A stretch of 57,702 bases of DNA, taken from contig CAXSBR010000022.1 of the NCBI GenBank assembly GCA_964236495.1, forward strand, positions 1-57,702. Direction: 5' to 3'. Origin of the DNA: CAXSBR01 sp964236495 (GTDB taxonomy: Bacteria; Actinomycetota; Actinomycetes; Mycobacteriales; Jatrophihabitantaceae). Shown one piece after another: positions 10,118-18,894 of this stretch. The notes under the pieces are model-generated. The model had not been told where the DNA came from and ran no database searches. It saw nothing but the letters and a program-made list of their open reading frames with translations. Position 1 is the first letter of the stretch; every line of letters begins with the position of its first letter. Both the position numbers and the translations under genes were made by a program.

Positions 10118-11761
10118 TCAGCTGCCGAACCAGAACTTCTTGAAGTAGAAGCCGCCGGGGCTCAGGCCGGTTGCCGACTGCTCCACGCCCTGCAGCTTGC
10201 TGGAGAAGGCGTCGATGGTGGGGAAGAAGTAGGGAATGATGTTGCCGCCGGTGTCGTAGTCGATGTGGGCCATGTCGTGGATCAGGCTTTTCTGCTTGGC
10301 CTTGTCCGGGGTGGAGATCGCCTGCTTGAACAGCGCCAGGTACTTCGGGTCGTTGAAGAACGAAGGGTTGTAGGGCGCCTTGAGCCCGGCCGTCCACTGA
10401 CTGACTCCGATGAGATACGGGTTGGTGGGGTCGTAGTCCTGGGAGAAGGGCACCTTGAGGTAGGAACTGGCGAAGTAGTCGGTCGGATTCTGCTTCTTGA
10501 TCGCTACGTTGATCCCGGCTGCCTTGGCTTGGGTGGCGAACACCGTGGCCGCATTGACCTGTCCTGGGGCGTTGTCTGTGGTCACCAGCTCGAGGGACAG
10601 GTCGGCATGTCCGGCCGTCTTGAGTAGCGACTTGGCTTGGGCGATGTCTTGTTTGCGCTGCGGCAGGTCGGTGGGAAACATCGGGTCGGTGATACCGAAC
10701 ACGTCGTTGCCCACGTCGCCGTAGCCGCCGAAGATCTGCTTGAGCATCTGCTCACGGTCCGGAACCAGGCGCAGCGCCTGGCGTACCCGGACGTCGCTGA
10801 ACGGTGCCTTGTCCACGCGCAGGGTGAACGGCCCGAAACTGCCGGTCTTCGATACGACGGTCTTGAAGTTGGCGGCTTTGAGCACTGCAATGGAACTCGC
10901 GGACAGGAAATTGACGACGTCGAGTTGGCCGCTCTGCAGGCCGCTGATCTGGCCGGTCTCATCGCTGATGTTGGTGGTGACGATGGCATCCAAGTAAGGC
11001 AGCCCCTGCTGCCAGTAGTTCTCGTTGCGTACGAACGTGCTCTGCGTGCCTGCGGTGAAGCTCTTGAACTTGAACGGCCCGGTTCCGTCGGGCTTTTTCG
11101 GATCGTAACCCTCGGGCACCATGTTGCAGGCGTAGTTGGTCAGGCCCTCGACCAGCTGGGAGTACGGCGTCTTGTACTTGAGGATGACGGTGGTCGCGTC
11201 CTGGGCGACCGAACCGGCGAGATCGACGTTGCCGATGGCCGATGCCCCGGCGCTCTTGACCTTGAACATGCGCCGGATGCTGAACAGCACGTCCTTGGCC
11301 GTGAACTTCTTGCCCGTGTGGGTGACCACACCGGAGTGGATCTTGATCGTCCAGGCCGTGGCGGTGGCGTTCGACATGATCGATTCGGCCAGGACCATCT
11401 CGGGCTTGCCGCTGTTGTCCAGCCGCACGAGCTGGTCGTAGAGCATCGCCATCCGTGCGTTGTCGGTGTTGGTCACCGGCAGGTGGGCGTCGAGGGTGTC
11501 GGTGGCCGCGCCGCCCGACGCACCGAACCGCAGGGTGCCGCCTCGCTTGGGGGTACCGGCAGCTGGTGCCGCACTTCCCGACGTCGCACCGGCACTGCCC
11601 GAAGTGCTGGGCGTAGTCGACGTGGTCGAACCCTTCGAACACGCCACCAGCAAGCCGCTGACACCCAACCCGGCGATGCCGTAACCCGAGGTACTCAGAA
11701 ACTGCCGCCGGCTCCAGCCCGCCGGGCCGGTGTCGTCGGGAAGAACGATCTTGTCAGTCAT
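10118..11761 (-). CDS. ABC transporter substrate-binding lipoprotein (family 5), Tat-exported
   Basis: 547 residues. The N-terminus has twin arginines (SRRQFL, R18-R19), a hydrophobic stretch and lipobox LLVAC (C41), so it is exported folded by Tat and lipid-anchored outside. A Ser/Thr/Gly linker precedes the family-5 extracellular solute-binding domain, which opens RGGTLRFGASGGAATDTLDAH and continues with FTAKDVLFSIRRM and VRQALRLVPDRE. This family binds peptides, oligosaccharides or other small solutes. It is first of the four importer genes and defines what island A takes up; the ligand cannot be read from sequence. Confidence 0.92.
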   Translation of the reverse strand: MTDKIVLPDDTGPAGWSRRQFLSTSGYGIAGLGVSGLLVACSKGSTTSTTPSTSGSAGATSGSAAPAAGTPKRGGTLRFGASGGAATDTLDAHLPVTNTDNARMAMLYDQLVRLDNSGKPEMVLAESIMSNATATAWTIKIHSGVVTHTGKKFTAKDVLFSIRRMFKVKSAGASAIGNVDLAGSVAQDATTVILKYKTPYSQLVEGLTNYACNMVPEGYDPKKPDGTGPFKFKSFTAGTQSTFVRNENYWQQGLPYLDAIVTTNISDETGQISGLQSGQLDVVNFLSASSIAVLKAANFKTVVSKTGSFGPFTLRVDKAPFSDVRVRQALRLVPDREQMLKQIFGGYGDVGNDVFGITDPMFPTDLPQRKQDIAQAKSLLKTAGHADLSLELVTTDNAPGQVNAATVFATQAKAAGINVAIKKQNPTDYFASSYLKVPFSQDYDPTNPYLIGVSQWTAGLKAPYNPSFFNDPKYLALFKQAISTPDKAKQKSLIHDMAHIDYDTGGNIIPYFFPTIDAFSSKLQGVEQSATGLSPGGFYFKKFWFGS

Positions 11762-11780
11762 GTGTGTGCCTTTCGAAGAA

Positions 11781-11823
11781 GTGCGGCGTATGAGGTGCGG
11801 CGTTTGAGGCTGCGACGTTTGAG
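11781..11823. repeat. Short tandem repeat in the leader of the binding-protein gene
   Basis: Three imperfect 14-15-bp units (GTGCGGCGTATGAG, GTGCGGCGTTTGAG, GCTGCGACGTTTGAG) lie at 11781-11794, 11795-11808 and 11809-11823, starting 20 bp upstream of the binding-protein start on the minus strand. They occupy most of the 81-bp gap to the ThuA-like gene. Confidence 0.65.
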
Positions 11824-11842
11824 GTGGCGGCGGACGGGCGGT

Positions 11843-12502
11843 TCAAGTGCGGGCGGCCCAAGTCAGACCCTGCCGGACCAGCTGAGTCACTTGAGGGGCC
11901 TGCAGATCGGCGAGGCGATGGCCGACGGTCTCGTAGAACACCCGGCCCTCGCCCCACGAGTGGGCGTACGCGACCGGCATCCGGGTGCCGGCGAGCCAGG
12001 GCAGGTACTCGCCGGTGAACACGGTGTCGGCCAGGACGTGCACGCTGGGATCGACATGCATGTAGTACTGCTCCGTAGCCACCGTGAAGTCCTCGATCCC
12101 CTGCGTCACGGCGTGGTCACGATCCACGAAATGCACCGGGTACTCGACCTCGGAAGCCTCACCGCCGGGGTGTTCCAGGAAGGACGCGCCGCTGACCAGG
12201 GAGAAGGCCAGGCTGGAGCGAAACGATGCCGTCATGCCATGCCACCCGGCTACGCCCGTGCCGTGGGAGACCGCGTGCAGCAGGCTGCGCTCCTGCTTGT
12301 CGGTCAGGTCCTCGGTCGTGAGGGCCTGCGTCCAGCCGATGACGAGCAGGTCGTAGCCGGTAAGATCTTGCTCGAGGGTGAAGGTGTCCTTGGTGGCGTC
12401 CACGCGCATGCCGAGATCACGCATCTGCTCGATGGCCCACTCGGCCACGGCGTCGGGTTCGTGGCCGGGCCAGCCGCCGTAGAGGAAGAGAACGTCGGTC
12501 AT
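11843..12502 (-). CDS. ThuA-like protein (trehalose-utilisation type)
   Basis: 219 residues forming one ThuA domain, a class I glutamine-amidotransferase-like fold. Visible blocks are VLFLYGGWPGHEP at the start, YDLLVIGWTQ, the glycine turn GVAGWHGM, FVDRDHAVTQGIEDF, the QYYMHVDP strand and PVAYAHSWGEGRVFYETVGH near the end. ThuA proteins occur in trehalose/sucrose 3-keto-sugar pathways and in many sugar-catabolic clusters; several act on oxidised sugars, though their chemistry is poorly defined. It lies between the HisD-like gene (42 bp upstream) and the binding protein, so it belongs to the minus-strand run of island A. With a GMC oxidoreductase in the same run, a keto-glycoside step is a reasonable inference. 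Confidence 0.87.
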   Translation of the reverse strand: MTDVLFLYGGWPGHEPDAVAEWAIEQMRDLGMRVDATKDTFTLEQDLTGYDLLVIGWTQALTTEDLTDKQERSLLHAVSHGTGVAGWHGMTASFRSSLAFSLVSGASFLEHPGGEASEVEYPVHFVDRDHAVTQGIEDFTVATEQYYMHVDPSVHVLADTVFTGEYLPWLAGTRMPVAYAHSWGEGRVFYETVGHRLADLQAPQVTQLVRQGLTWAART

Positions 12503-12544
12503 AACGTCAAGACCTGCTCGCCTGCTGATGCCTGCGCGTCGAGC

Positions 12545-13879
12545 TCAGCGACTTTCGACCGGCTTCGCCAGGTGCGCCTCGTCGATCCAGTCGTAGGACT
12601 TGTCCCCGAACCGGGCGGCGCGCAGATCTCCTGATCGAGCGTGTCCTTCGAATTTTTCGAGTCGCGATGCGCGACCGCAGACCTCGCCGAGCAGAGCACT
12701 GGAGTCAGCACTGGTGACCTCCTGATAGGTGACGGTCTTGAGGTACTTGCCGACCCACAGACCACCCGTGTACCGGGCGGCACCGAGGGTGGGTAGAACG
12801 TGATTGGTGCCGATGACCTTGTCGCCGTAGGGCACGCAGGTCTTGTCGCCCAGGAACAGGGCGCCGTAATTGGTCATCTGCGCGAGCGCATCACGGGGGT
12901 TCTCGGTGAGGATCTCGACGTGTTCCGATGCGTACTCATCGGCCAGCGCGAAGGCCTCGGTGAGATCGTCGACGAGCATCACCTCGCCGTAATCGCGCCA
13001 GGCCACCGAGGCGGTCGGCGCTGTCACCAGCGTCGTGAGCAGCTCGTCGACGTACTTGATCGCCTCGTGGCCCACGCGTTCGGACGTCGTGATCAGCACG
13101 CACGGTGAATCCGGGCCGTGTTCGGCCTGGCTGAGCAGATCGACGGCCACCGTGTAGGCGTCGGCGGACTCGTCGGCGACGATGAGTACCTCGGTCGGCC
13201 CGGCGAACAGGTCGATGCCGATCTCACCGAACAGTTGACGCTTGGCTTCGGCGACGTAGGCGTTGCCCGGTCCGGCCAGCAGGTGCACCGGAGCAATGGT
13301 CTCGGTGCCCAGCGCCAGGGCGGCGACTGCCTGGATCCCGCCCAGCACGTAGATCTCGTCCGCGCCGGCCATGTCCATAGCGGCGATGCTGATCGGCGGC
13401 GGGCCGCCGGCGTCGGGCGGGGTGGTGGCAGCGACCCGACCGACACCGGCGACCTTGGCGGTGACGACGGTCATGTGCGCCGACGCCGTCAACGGATACC
13501 GGCCACCCGGTACGTAAGCGCCGATGTCGGAGATCGGCACGTTCTTCTGGCCCAGCACCACGCCGGGCATCGTCTCGACTTCGAAGTCGGTGAGTGATGC
13601 GCGTTGCGCCTGGGCGAAGAAGCGGACTTGGCGCTGAGCGAAGGCCAGATCATCGAGCACCGTACTGGGCAGGGACTTGACGATGGTGCGGATCGCGTCC
13701 GGAGACAACCGAAACGACGCCGGGGACCATTTGTCGTACTGCGTCGAGTAACGCGCCACGGCCTCGTCGCCGTTGGCGCGCACGTCGGCGATCACCTTGG
13801 CAACCACATCGACGATCTCGGGAGGGTTTGAGCGGGTACCCGAGCTCCCGATAGCAGGCTTCTTCAGGCTGAGCTTCAT
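12545..13879 (-). CDS. HisD-family NAD-dependent dehydrogenase (not in a his operon)
   Basis: 444 residues with the full histidinol-dehydrogenase fold. GAYVPGGRYPLTASAHM and GPGNAYVAEAKR are the family signatures, SQAEHG gives the zinc ligands Q251 and H254, and SEHVEI holds the acid/base pair E319/H320. The substrate end (TLGAARYTGGLWVGKYLKT) differs from the imidazole-binding loop I would expect in true HisD, and no other his genes are nearby. Related non-histidine members oxidise other primary alcohols to acids, for example HpsN on sulfopropanediol. It is the first minus-strand gene after the divergent PucR promoter region, so it probably begins the induced operon. The substrate is open: a polyol, sulfo-alcohol or hydroxymethyl sugar derivative. 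Confidence 0.88.
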   Translation of the reverse strand: MKLSLKKPAIGSSGTRSNPPEIVDVVAKVIADVRANGDEAVARYSTQYDKWSPASFRLSPDAIRTIVKSLPSTVLDDLAFAQRQVRFFAQAQRASLTDFEVETMPGVVLGQKNVPISDIGAYVPGGRYPLTASAHMTVVTAKVAGVGRVAATTPPDAGGPPPISIAAMDMAGADEIYVLGGIQAVAALALGTETIAPVHLLAGPGNAYVAEAKRQLFGEIGIDLFAGPTEVLIVADESADAYTVAVDLLSQAEHGPDSPCVLITTSERVGHEAIKYVDELLTTLVTAPTASVAWRDYGEVMLVDDLTEAFALADEYASEHVEILTENPRDALAQMTNYGALFLGDKTCVPYGDKVIGTNHVLPTLGAARYTGGLWVGKYLKTVTYQEVTSADSSALLGEVCGRASRLEKFEGHARSGDLRAARFGDKSYDWIDEAHLAKPVESR

Positions 13880-14070
13880 GGGCGTGTTGTTCCGTCCTTC
13901 GCGTCGGCGGCCGGGGGTGGCGCGCTGCCCGGGTGGCTAATTTTGGTGCCCCACGGGCACGAGGTTGAGGTGAACGAAGTATCGGGAGGTGCCGCGCCGT
14001 CGAGCCATGGGCAATGTGTGAAACAAACTGCGTTTACGCTTCCCGCTCTACCGGCTGATCGGAGCGACAG
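13880..14070. promoter_or_regulatory. Divergent promoter region of island A
   Basis: This 191-bp gap separates the minus-strand HisD/importer run from the plus-strand PucR gene and must carry promoters for both. A perfect 6-bp inverted repeat with a 3-nt spacer (GTGCCC-CAC-GGGCAC) lies at 13946-13960, beside an AT-rich patch (CTAATTTT), and is the best operator candidate. No second copy of the motif was noticed. Confidence 0.45.
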
Positions 14071-15648
14071 GTGAGCGTCCTACTGGCTGACGGGCAGCAT
14101 CCGACGACTGTCCGCCTGGTTCTCGAACTGGAGATCTTCCGGCGCGCCGAGGCGTTTCTCGCCGCCGGCGCGAGCGGCCTGAACCGGCCGGTGCGCTGGG
14201 TACACGCAGGCGAGATCGCCGACATTGCACGGTTCCTGTCCGGCGGGGAGATGTTGCTGACGGCCGGTCAGGGCGTCGGCTGTACCGAAGCCGAACAGCG
14301 TGCCTACATTGCGTCGGTCGCCGAGGTAGGCGTGGCCGCACTGGCCGTCGAACTGGCCGGGCGGGTTTTCACCGAGTTGCCGCCGGCGTTGGTCGACGAG
14401 GCCGCCGTTCGCGGCCTGCCGTTGATCGGGCTACGGAACGAGATCCCCTTCGTCGAGGCCTCGGCGCAGGTTTTGGAGCAGTTGACGGCCAACACCATGC
14501 GCGAATTTGCACGTTCGGCGGGGATGAACCGCTTCTTCACTTCACGGCTGCTGGCCGGCGCCGACCACATCACTCTGGTGCGCGACACGGCCAAGAATTT
14601 GGGCCGTGCGGTGGTGCTGGAGTCCTCGGCGCATGAGGTGCAGGCCTATTACGGCGAGACCGAGGAGTCACGCCAGCTGCTCACCGAATGGAGCGCACAT
14701 TCCCGCGCGAGCGATTTGCATGACCCCGACCACCCCTCACCGCAGGCGTGCGTGCGCATTCCCATCGCGGTCCAAGGGTCGACGTGGGGCTGGGTGCACA
14801 TGCCGACCGGCCCGCTGCGCAACAACATCGACATGGTGGTGCTGGAGCAGGCCGCGTCGGCGATTGCGATCAGCCTGCTCAACGAGCGGGTCAGTGGTGC
14901 GCGCAGCGCCCATCACCAAGGGATCTTGATCAACCGACTGATGTTGGGCGACATCTCGGGCCAAGGTTTCCTGGACCGTGCACTGCGCATCGGTAAGGAT
15001 CTGCGGGACGCGCGATTGATCATCGCGGTCTGCGCCGGAGAGGAAGGCCACAGCTCCGAACTGGAACGAGCCGTCACCGGCGCACTGGCGGCGGCCAATT
15101 TGTCGGCCGTCACCGCCGACATCGGTGACGCGGTGCTGTCGGTGATCGCGTTGCGCGGGGACCGGTCGCTCGGGCTGGCCGTGCGGACGCTGAGTGAGAA
15201 GCACCGTTTCATCGGGTTGAGCAAGGTAGTCGATTCCGCGTTGCTGCCCGGTGCCGTGGAACAGGCGAAGGCGGCCCTGTCGGCGCGCCAACCGTGTCAG
15301 TTCTTCGAGCAGCTCGGCCTGCTGCGGCTGCTGGTGCTGCTGGCCAACGGCCCCGAACTCGCGCGGTACGTCGAGGACGAGCTGGGCACCTTGCTCGCCT
15401 ACGACAGTGCCCGCGACAGCACGCTGTTGCCCACCCTCAAGACCTACCTGGAGTGCGATGGCAACAAGACCGACGCCGCTCGGGAACTGTTCATCCAGCG
15501 GCGCACCCTGTACTACCGGCTGGAAAAGATTGACCGAGTCCTCAATCTGTCCCTCGACGACACCGACGTGCGGCTGCGCCTGCGGGTCGCGGTGCGCGCG
15601 CTGGAGCTACTGCGTTCCACGCCTGCGCACACTTCGTCCAAGCAGTAG
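14071..15648 (+). CDS. PucR-family transcriptional regulator
   Basis: 525 residues from GTG 14071, preceded by GGAG 6 nt upstream. The N-terminal PucR domain (about 15-140) has LNRPVRWVHAGEIADIARFL and GGEMLLTAGQGV. The middle is a GGDEF-like/CdaR linker region (about 275-400). The C-terminal HTH_30 helix-turn-helix carries TLKTYLECDGNKTDAARELF and RRTLYYRLEKIDRVL. PucR/CdaR proteins activate catabolic genes in response to purines or organic acids. Its position between the divergent importer operon and the thiamine-diphosphate enzyme makes it the likely island A regulator. The effector cannot be predicted. Confidence 0.92.
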   Translation: MSVLLADGQHPTTVRLVLELEIFRRAEAFLAAGASGLNRPVRWVHAGEIADIARFLSGGEMLLTAGQGVGCTEAEQRAYIASVAEVGVAALAVELAGRVFTELPPALVDEAAVRGLPLIGLRNEIPFVEASAQVLEQLTANTMREFARSAGMNRFFTSRLLAGADHITLVRDTAKNLGRAVVLESSAHEVQAYYGETEESRQLLTEWSAHSRASDLHDPDHPSPQACVRIPIAVQGSTWGWVHMPTGPLRNNIDMVVLEQAASAIAISLLNERVSGARSAHHQGILINRLMLGDISGQGFLDRALRIGKDLRDARLIIAVCAGEEGHSSELERAVTGALAAANLSAVTADIGDAVLSVIALRGDRSLGLAVRTLSEKHRFIGLSKVVDSALLPGAVEQAKAALSARQPCQFFEQLGLLRLLVLLANGPELARYVEDELGTLLAYDSARDSTLLPTLKTYLECDGNKTDAARELFIQRRTLYYRLEKIDRVLNLSLDDTDVRLRLRVAVRALELLRSTPAHTSSKQ

Positions 15649-15800
15649 CGGCCCGTAGCGCCAGTGGATGCACGAAGTGAGTGCCGTCAACCGCCAACTA
15701 TGCACACGGTGTGCCTGGATCGGTCGCTGCGCAGGGCAATAGGTTCGGCCCACCACCAACCGATCCACAGATCGTCATCGGGCGACTAAGGGGCACCGCA

Positions 15801-17585
15801 ATGCAGCTGACCGGCGGCCAGATCATCGCGCAGACGCTGAAGAAGTACGGCGTCGAATACGTTGCCGGCATTCCGGGCCACGGCGCCTGGGTGATGCTCG
15901 ACGCGCTGCTCGACGAGGACTCGACCATCCCGTTCATCCAGGTGTTCCATGAGCAGAGCGCGGTGCACCTGGCCGACGGGTACTACCGAGTCACCGGCAA
16001 GCCGATGGCTGCGATGACCTCCATCGGGCCCGGCGCGACGAACACCGTCATCGGTATGGCTACCGCCTACGCAGACTCCACCGCGGTGTTGCTGATCACC
16101 GGCGGCCCGGCGACCCATATGCGCGGTCACGGCATCATGCAGGAACTGGACCGCAAGCAGGACAACGACTTCCCATCAGTTCTGGCGCCGGTGACCAAGC
16201 GCCAGTGGACTCCCGTCAACGCCCAGAACCTGCCTTCGGTGCTGCACCGCGCGTTCAGCGCGATGCTCACCGGCCGGCCCGGCCCGGTCCACGTCGAGAT
16301 TCCGATGGACGTCCAGGCCGACTACGCCGAGGTGACGCTGCACGAGCTGGCCCCCCGCCTGCCGGTGGGCAAAGTGTTCCCAGACCCGGCTGCGGTCGAG
16401 CAGGCCGCCACGTTGCTGACGTCGGCGCAACGTCCGGTCATCGTCGTCGGCGGCGGCGCGATCACCGGCAACGCAACCGCCGAGGTGTTGGCTCTGGCCG
16501 AAGCGTTGCAGATCCCGGTCGTGACCACGTGGAACGGCAAGAGCGCCTTCCCCGAAGATCACGACCTGTTCATCGGCAGCGTCGGCCAGACCGGCACCAC
16601 CGCGGGCAATGCACTGGCCGCATCGGCCGATGTAGTGGTGTCGGTGGGCTGCCGGTTCACCGACTGGTCGGCCTCGAGCTACCGCGCCGGCGTCTCGTTC
16701 TCATTCCCGCCGGCGAAGCTGATCCACATCGACATCGACCCGCACGAGATCGGCAAGAACTATCCGACCGAGGTCGGCATCGTCGCCGACGCGCAGCCCG
16801 CATTGGCAGCCATCGTCGCCGCGGCCGGCGAATTGACCCTCGACCGAACCGAGTACCTGCAGGAGATCTCCCAGCGCAAGGCTGACTGGCAGCAACAGCT
16901 GGACCGCCGCATGGACAGTGACGCCTCGCCCATGACGTCGCAACGGCCGCTGGCGGAGCTGCGCAAGCTGCTGCCCCGCGACGGCATCATCGTGGTCGGT
17001 TCGGGCAACGCGCAGGGCACGGTGAAGCAGAGCTTCGAGGTGTATGAGCCGAGAACCCACCTCGGCTCGGGCTCGTTTTCACCGATGGGCTGGGCGGTGC
17101 CTGCGGCGATCGGAGCCAAGCTCGGTGCGCCCGACCGCCAGGTCGTCTGCGTACTGGGCGACGGCGATTTTCTGATGACCATGCAGGAGATCGCCGTCTG
17201 CGTCACCAATGACATCGCAGTGATCTTCCTGGTGCAGAACAACAGCGGGTACATGTCGATCCGGGGCGGCCAACGTAAGATCACCGACCGGCACCTCGGA
17301 TCGGAGTTCACCACTCCCGACGGCCGGCCCTACAGCCCCGACTTTGCAGCCATCGGTACTGCATTCGGCATCCAGACCTGGCGCGCCGAGACCGGCGACG
17401 AGGTGGCCAAGGCCCTCGACGAGGCACTGTCGAGCGGCAAACCTGCTCTCATCGAGGCGATCACCGCGCGTGACGCCGCCGGTCCATTCGTGCCCGGCTG
17501 GTGGGACTTCCCCCCGCCCGGTTACATCCACGACGCCCGCCAGGACGAGTACCGGGCCGAGCGTGCCGAAGAGCAGCACCTCTAG
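15801..17585 (+). CDS. Thiamine-diphosphate-dependent enzyme of the acetolactate synthase superfamily
   Basis: 594 residues from ATG 15801 (AAGGGG upstream). An upstream extension in the same frame to 15681 is unlikely because its 40 residues look non-coding. The catalytic Glu is E51 (FHEQSAVHLADGY), the central domain has PVIVVGGGAITGN, and the cofactor motif is GDGDFL (453-458) to NN (480-481). The family includes acetolactate synthase, oxalyl-CoA decarboxylase, sulfoacetaldehyde acetyltransferase and benzoylformate decarboxylase. No regulatory subunit follows, which argues against branched-chain synthesis. It is co-directional with PucR and abuts the VOC gene. It probably cleaves or joins a C-C bond next to a carbonyl made by the island A oxidoreductases; the reaction is unassigned. 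Confidence 0.88.
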   Translation: MQLTGGQIIAQTLKKYGVEYVAGIPGHGAWVMLDALLDEDSTIPFIQVFHEQSAVHLADGYYRVTGKPMAAMTSIGPGATNTVIGMATAYADSTAVLLITGGPATHMRGHGIMQELDRKQDNDFPSVLAPVTKRQWTPVNAQNLPSVLHRAFSAMLTGRPGPVHVEIPMDVQADYAEVTLHELAPRLPVGKVFPDPAAVEQAATLLTSAQRPVIVVGGGAITGNATAEVLALAEALQIPVVTTWNGKSAFPEDHDLFIGSVGQTGTTAGNALAASADVVVSVGCRFTDWSASSYRAGVSFSFPPAKLIHIDIDPHEIGKNYPTEVGIVADAQPALAAIVAAAGELTLDRTEYLQEISQRKADWQQQLDRRMDSDASPMTSQRPLAELRKLLPRDGIIVVGSGNAQGTVKQSFEVYEPRTHLGSGSFSPMGWAVPAAIGAKLGAPDRQVVCVLGDGDFLMTMQEIAVCVTNDIAVIFLVQNNSGYMSIRGGQRKITDRHLGSEFTTPDGRPYSPDFAAIGTAFGIQTWRAETGDEVAKALDEALSSGKPALIEAITARDAAGPFVPGWWDFPPPGYIHDARQDEYRAERAEEQHL

Positions 17586-18131
17586 ATGCAGATGGCAGTG
17601 GCAACTGGCCTACCAGGTTTGCGGAGCTTGGACCACGTCGCGTACACGGTGCCCGACCTCGATCAGGCGATCGACTTCTTCACCCGACACTTCGGGGCGA
17701 CATTGGTGTTCCGCGACGGGCCGTTCGAGGGCCCGGGCATGAAGGAACGCCTGAACGTCGATCCGGCGGCGAGTTGCACGCTGGCAATGCTGCGCCTGGG
17801 CAACACGACCAACCTCGAACTGTTCGAGTACCACGCGTCGGTACAAGCCGAGACCGGACCCCGTAACAGTGACATCGGCGGTCACCACATGGGCTTCTAC
17901 GTCGACGACATCGACGCGGCCCGCAGCTATCTGACCACGGTGGACGGCGTCGAGCTGCTGGCGGGACCCAATGGCGTTGCTGACGACGCGCCGGTCGCCG
18001 GACAGCGCTGGTTCTACTTCCTCAGTCCGTGGGGAATGCAACTGGAAGTCACGACCGATGCCGGCCCCGGGTTCTATGACGGCCTACCCGGGGCCGCGAT
18101 GGTTCCGCCCGGAGAAGTGCCTCGTACCTGA
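17586..18131 (+). CDS. VOC (glyoxalase/dioxygenase fold) protein
   Basis: 181 residues; ATG 17586 follows the previous stop with no spacer, so translation is coupled to the thiamine-diphosphate enzyme. Two paired beta-alpha-beta units are visible: LRSLDHVAYTVPDLDQAIDFF with metal-ligand candidate H17, and GGHHMGFYVDDIDAARSYL followed by FYFLSPWGMQLEV, whose E supplies another ligand. The family covers isomerases, epimerases, extradiol dioxygenases and glyoxalase I. In this setting an epimerase or lyase acting on the same intermediate as its partner is plausible, but nothing in the sequence settles it. Confidence 0.88.
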   Translation: MQMAVATGLPGLRSLDHVAYTVPDLDQAIDFFTRHFGATLVFRDGPFEGPGMKERLNVDPAASCTLAMLRLGNTTNLELFEYHASVQAETGPRNSDIGGHHMGFYVDDIDAARSYLTTVDGVELLAGPNGVADDAPVAGQRWFYFLSPWGMQLEVTTDAGPGFYDGLPGAAMVPPGEVPRT

Positions 18132-18219
18132 GCCAGTGGCGCCCTTGCCGCGGCTCTTGGCCGCTCAGCCGACACCTTGCGACGGCTCGCCCGAAACAAG
18201 GGTGGCCGAGGTGAGGGGC

Positions 18220-18894
18220 TCAGCTGGCTCCGGAGGCAGTTCGAACGGACTCTGCGCTGAGCCGAGTCAGCTCGTCAAAGGAACGACCGGCTATCGCAGA
18301 CGCGGGAACCATCCATGAGCCACCCACGGCCACCACCGACGGCTGCTCGAGGTACGAACGGAGCTGAGCCGCAGCGATCCCCCCCGTCGGGAGCAATTTG
18401 ATCGTCGGGAAGGGTCCGTCCAGCGCGGCCACCATTTTGACGCCGCCCAGCGGCTCAGCCGGGAACAGCTTGACCAGCGTCAGCCCGTATTCGGCGATCG
18501 CCATGAGCTCGCTCGGCGTGGCCGCACCCGGGATGATCGGGACTCCGAGTTCCTGTGCGCGTCGTAGGACTGCTGGTTTGAAGCCAGGTGATACGACGAA
18601 TCGGGCGCCCAGGGCGACAGCTTGGTCGACTTGAGCTGCGTCGACAACCGTGCCGGCGCCGACGAGAAGATCCGGGTCGGCCGCCATCTGCTGGAGGGCC
18701 TGGGCCGCGGCTGGCGTCCGAAACGTCACCTCGGCCACCGGCAGACCACCCGCTTTGAGGGCAGTGCCGACCTCTCGCGCGACGCCGGGATCGTCGATGG
18801 TGAGCACGGGAACGACTTTGAAGCGGCCGAGTTCGGCCGCGAGCCCGGCAGCGTCGAGGCGGAGGCCGGAAAAACTCGCTGACGGACTGCTCAC
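18220..18894 (-). CDS. KDPG/KDPGal-type 2-keto-3-deoxy acid aldolase
   Basis: 224 residues; the GTG start 18892-18894 overlaps the dehydratase stop (GTGA). The TIM barrel has the class I aldolase residues: Schiff-base lysine K142 in TLVKLFPAE and acid/base E55 in AEVTFRT, matching E45 and K133 of the E. coli enzyme. GAGTV, VSPGF and PGAATPSE are the phosphate/loop motifs, and LLPTGGI ends the barrel. It cleaves 2-keto-3-deoxy-6-phospho-gluconate or -galactonate to pyruvate and glyceraldehyde 3-phosphate. The gene order dehydratase-aldolase indicates sugar-acid degradation. The kinase that makes the phosphorylated substrate survives nearby only as a fragment (29830-30069). Confidence 0.9.
   Translation of the reverse strand: MSSPSASFSGLRLDAAGLAAELGRFKVVPVLTIDDPGVAREVGTALKAGGLPVAEVTFRTPAAAQALQQMAADPDLLVGAGTVVDAAQVDQAVALGARFVVSPGFKPAVLRRAQELGVPIIPGAATPSELMAIAEYGLTLVKLFPAEPLGGVKMVAALDGPFPTIKLLPTGGIAAAQLRSYLEQPSVVAVGGSWMVPASAIAGRSFDELTRLSAESVRTASGAS

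Noticed and set aside
10637..12634. 665-codon plus-strand frame crossing the binding-protein, ThuA-like and HisD-like genes
   Set aside because: It spans three real genes on the other strand and has the composition of antisense high-GC sequence.
12545..13879. Annotation as biosynthetic histidinol dehydrogenase (hisD)
   Set aside because: No his genes nearby and the gene heads a catabolic importer operon; family-level naming is safer.
15681..15800. 40-residue N-terminal extension of the ThDP enzyme
   Set aside because: The residues do not fit the family start; ATG 15801 has its own ribosome site and gives the canonical N-terminus.
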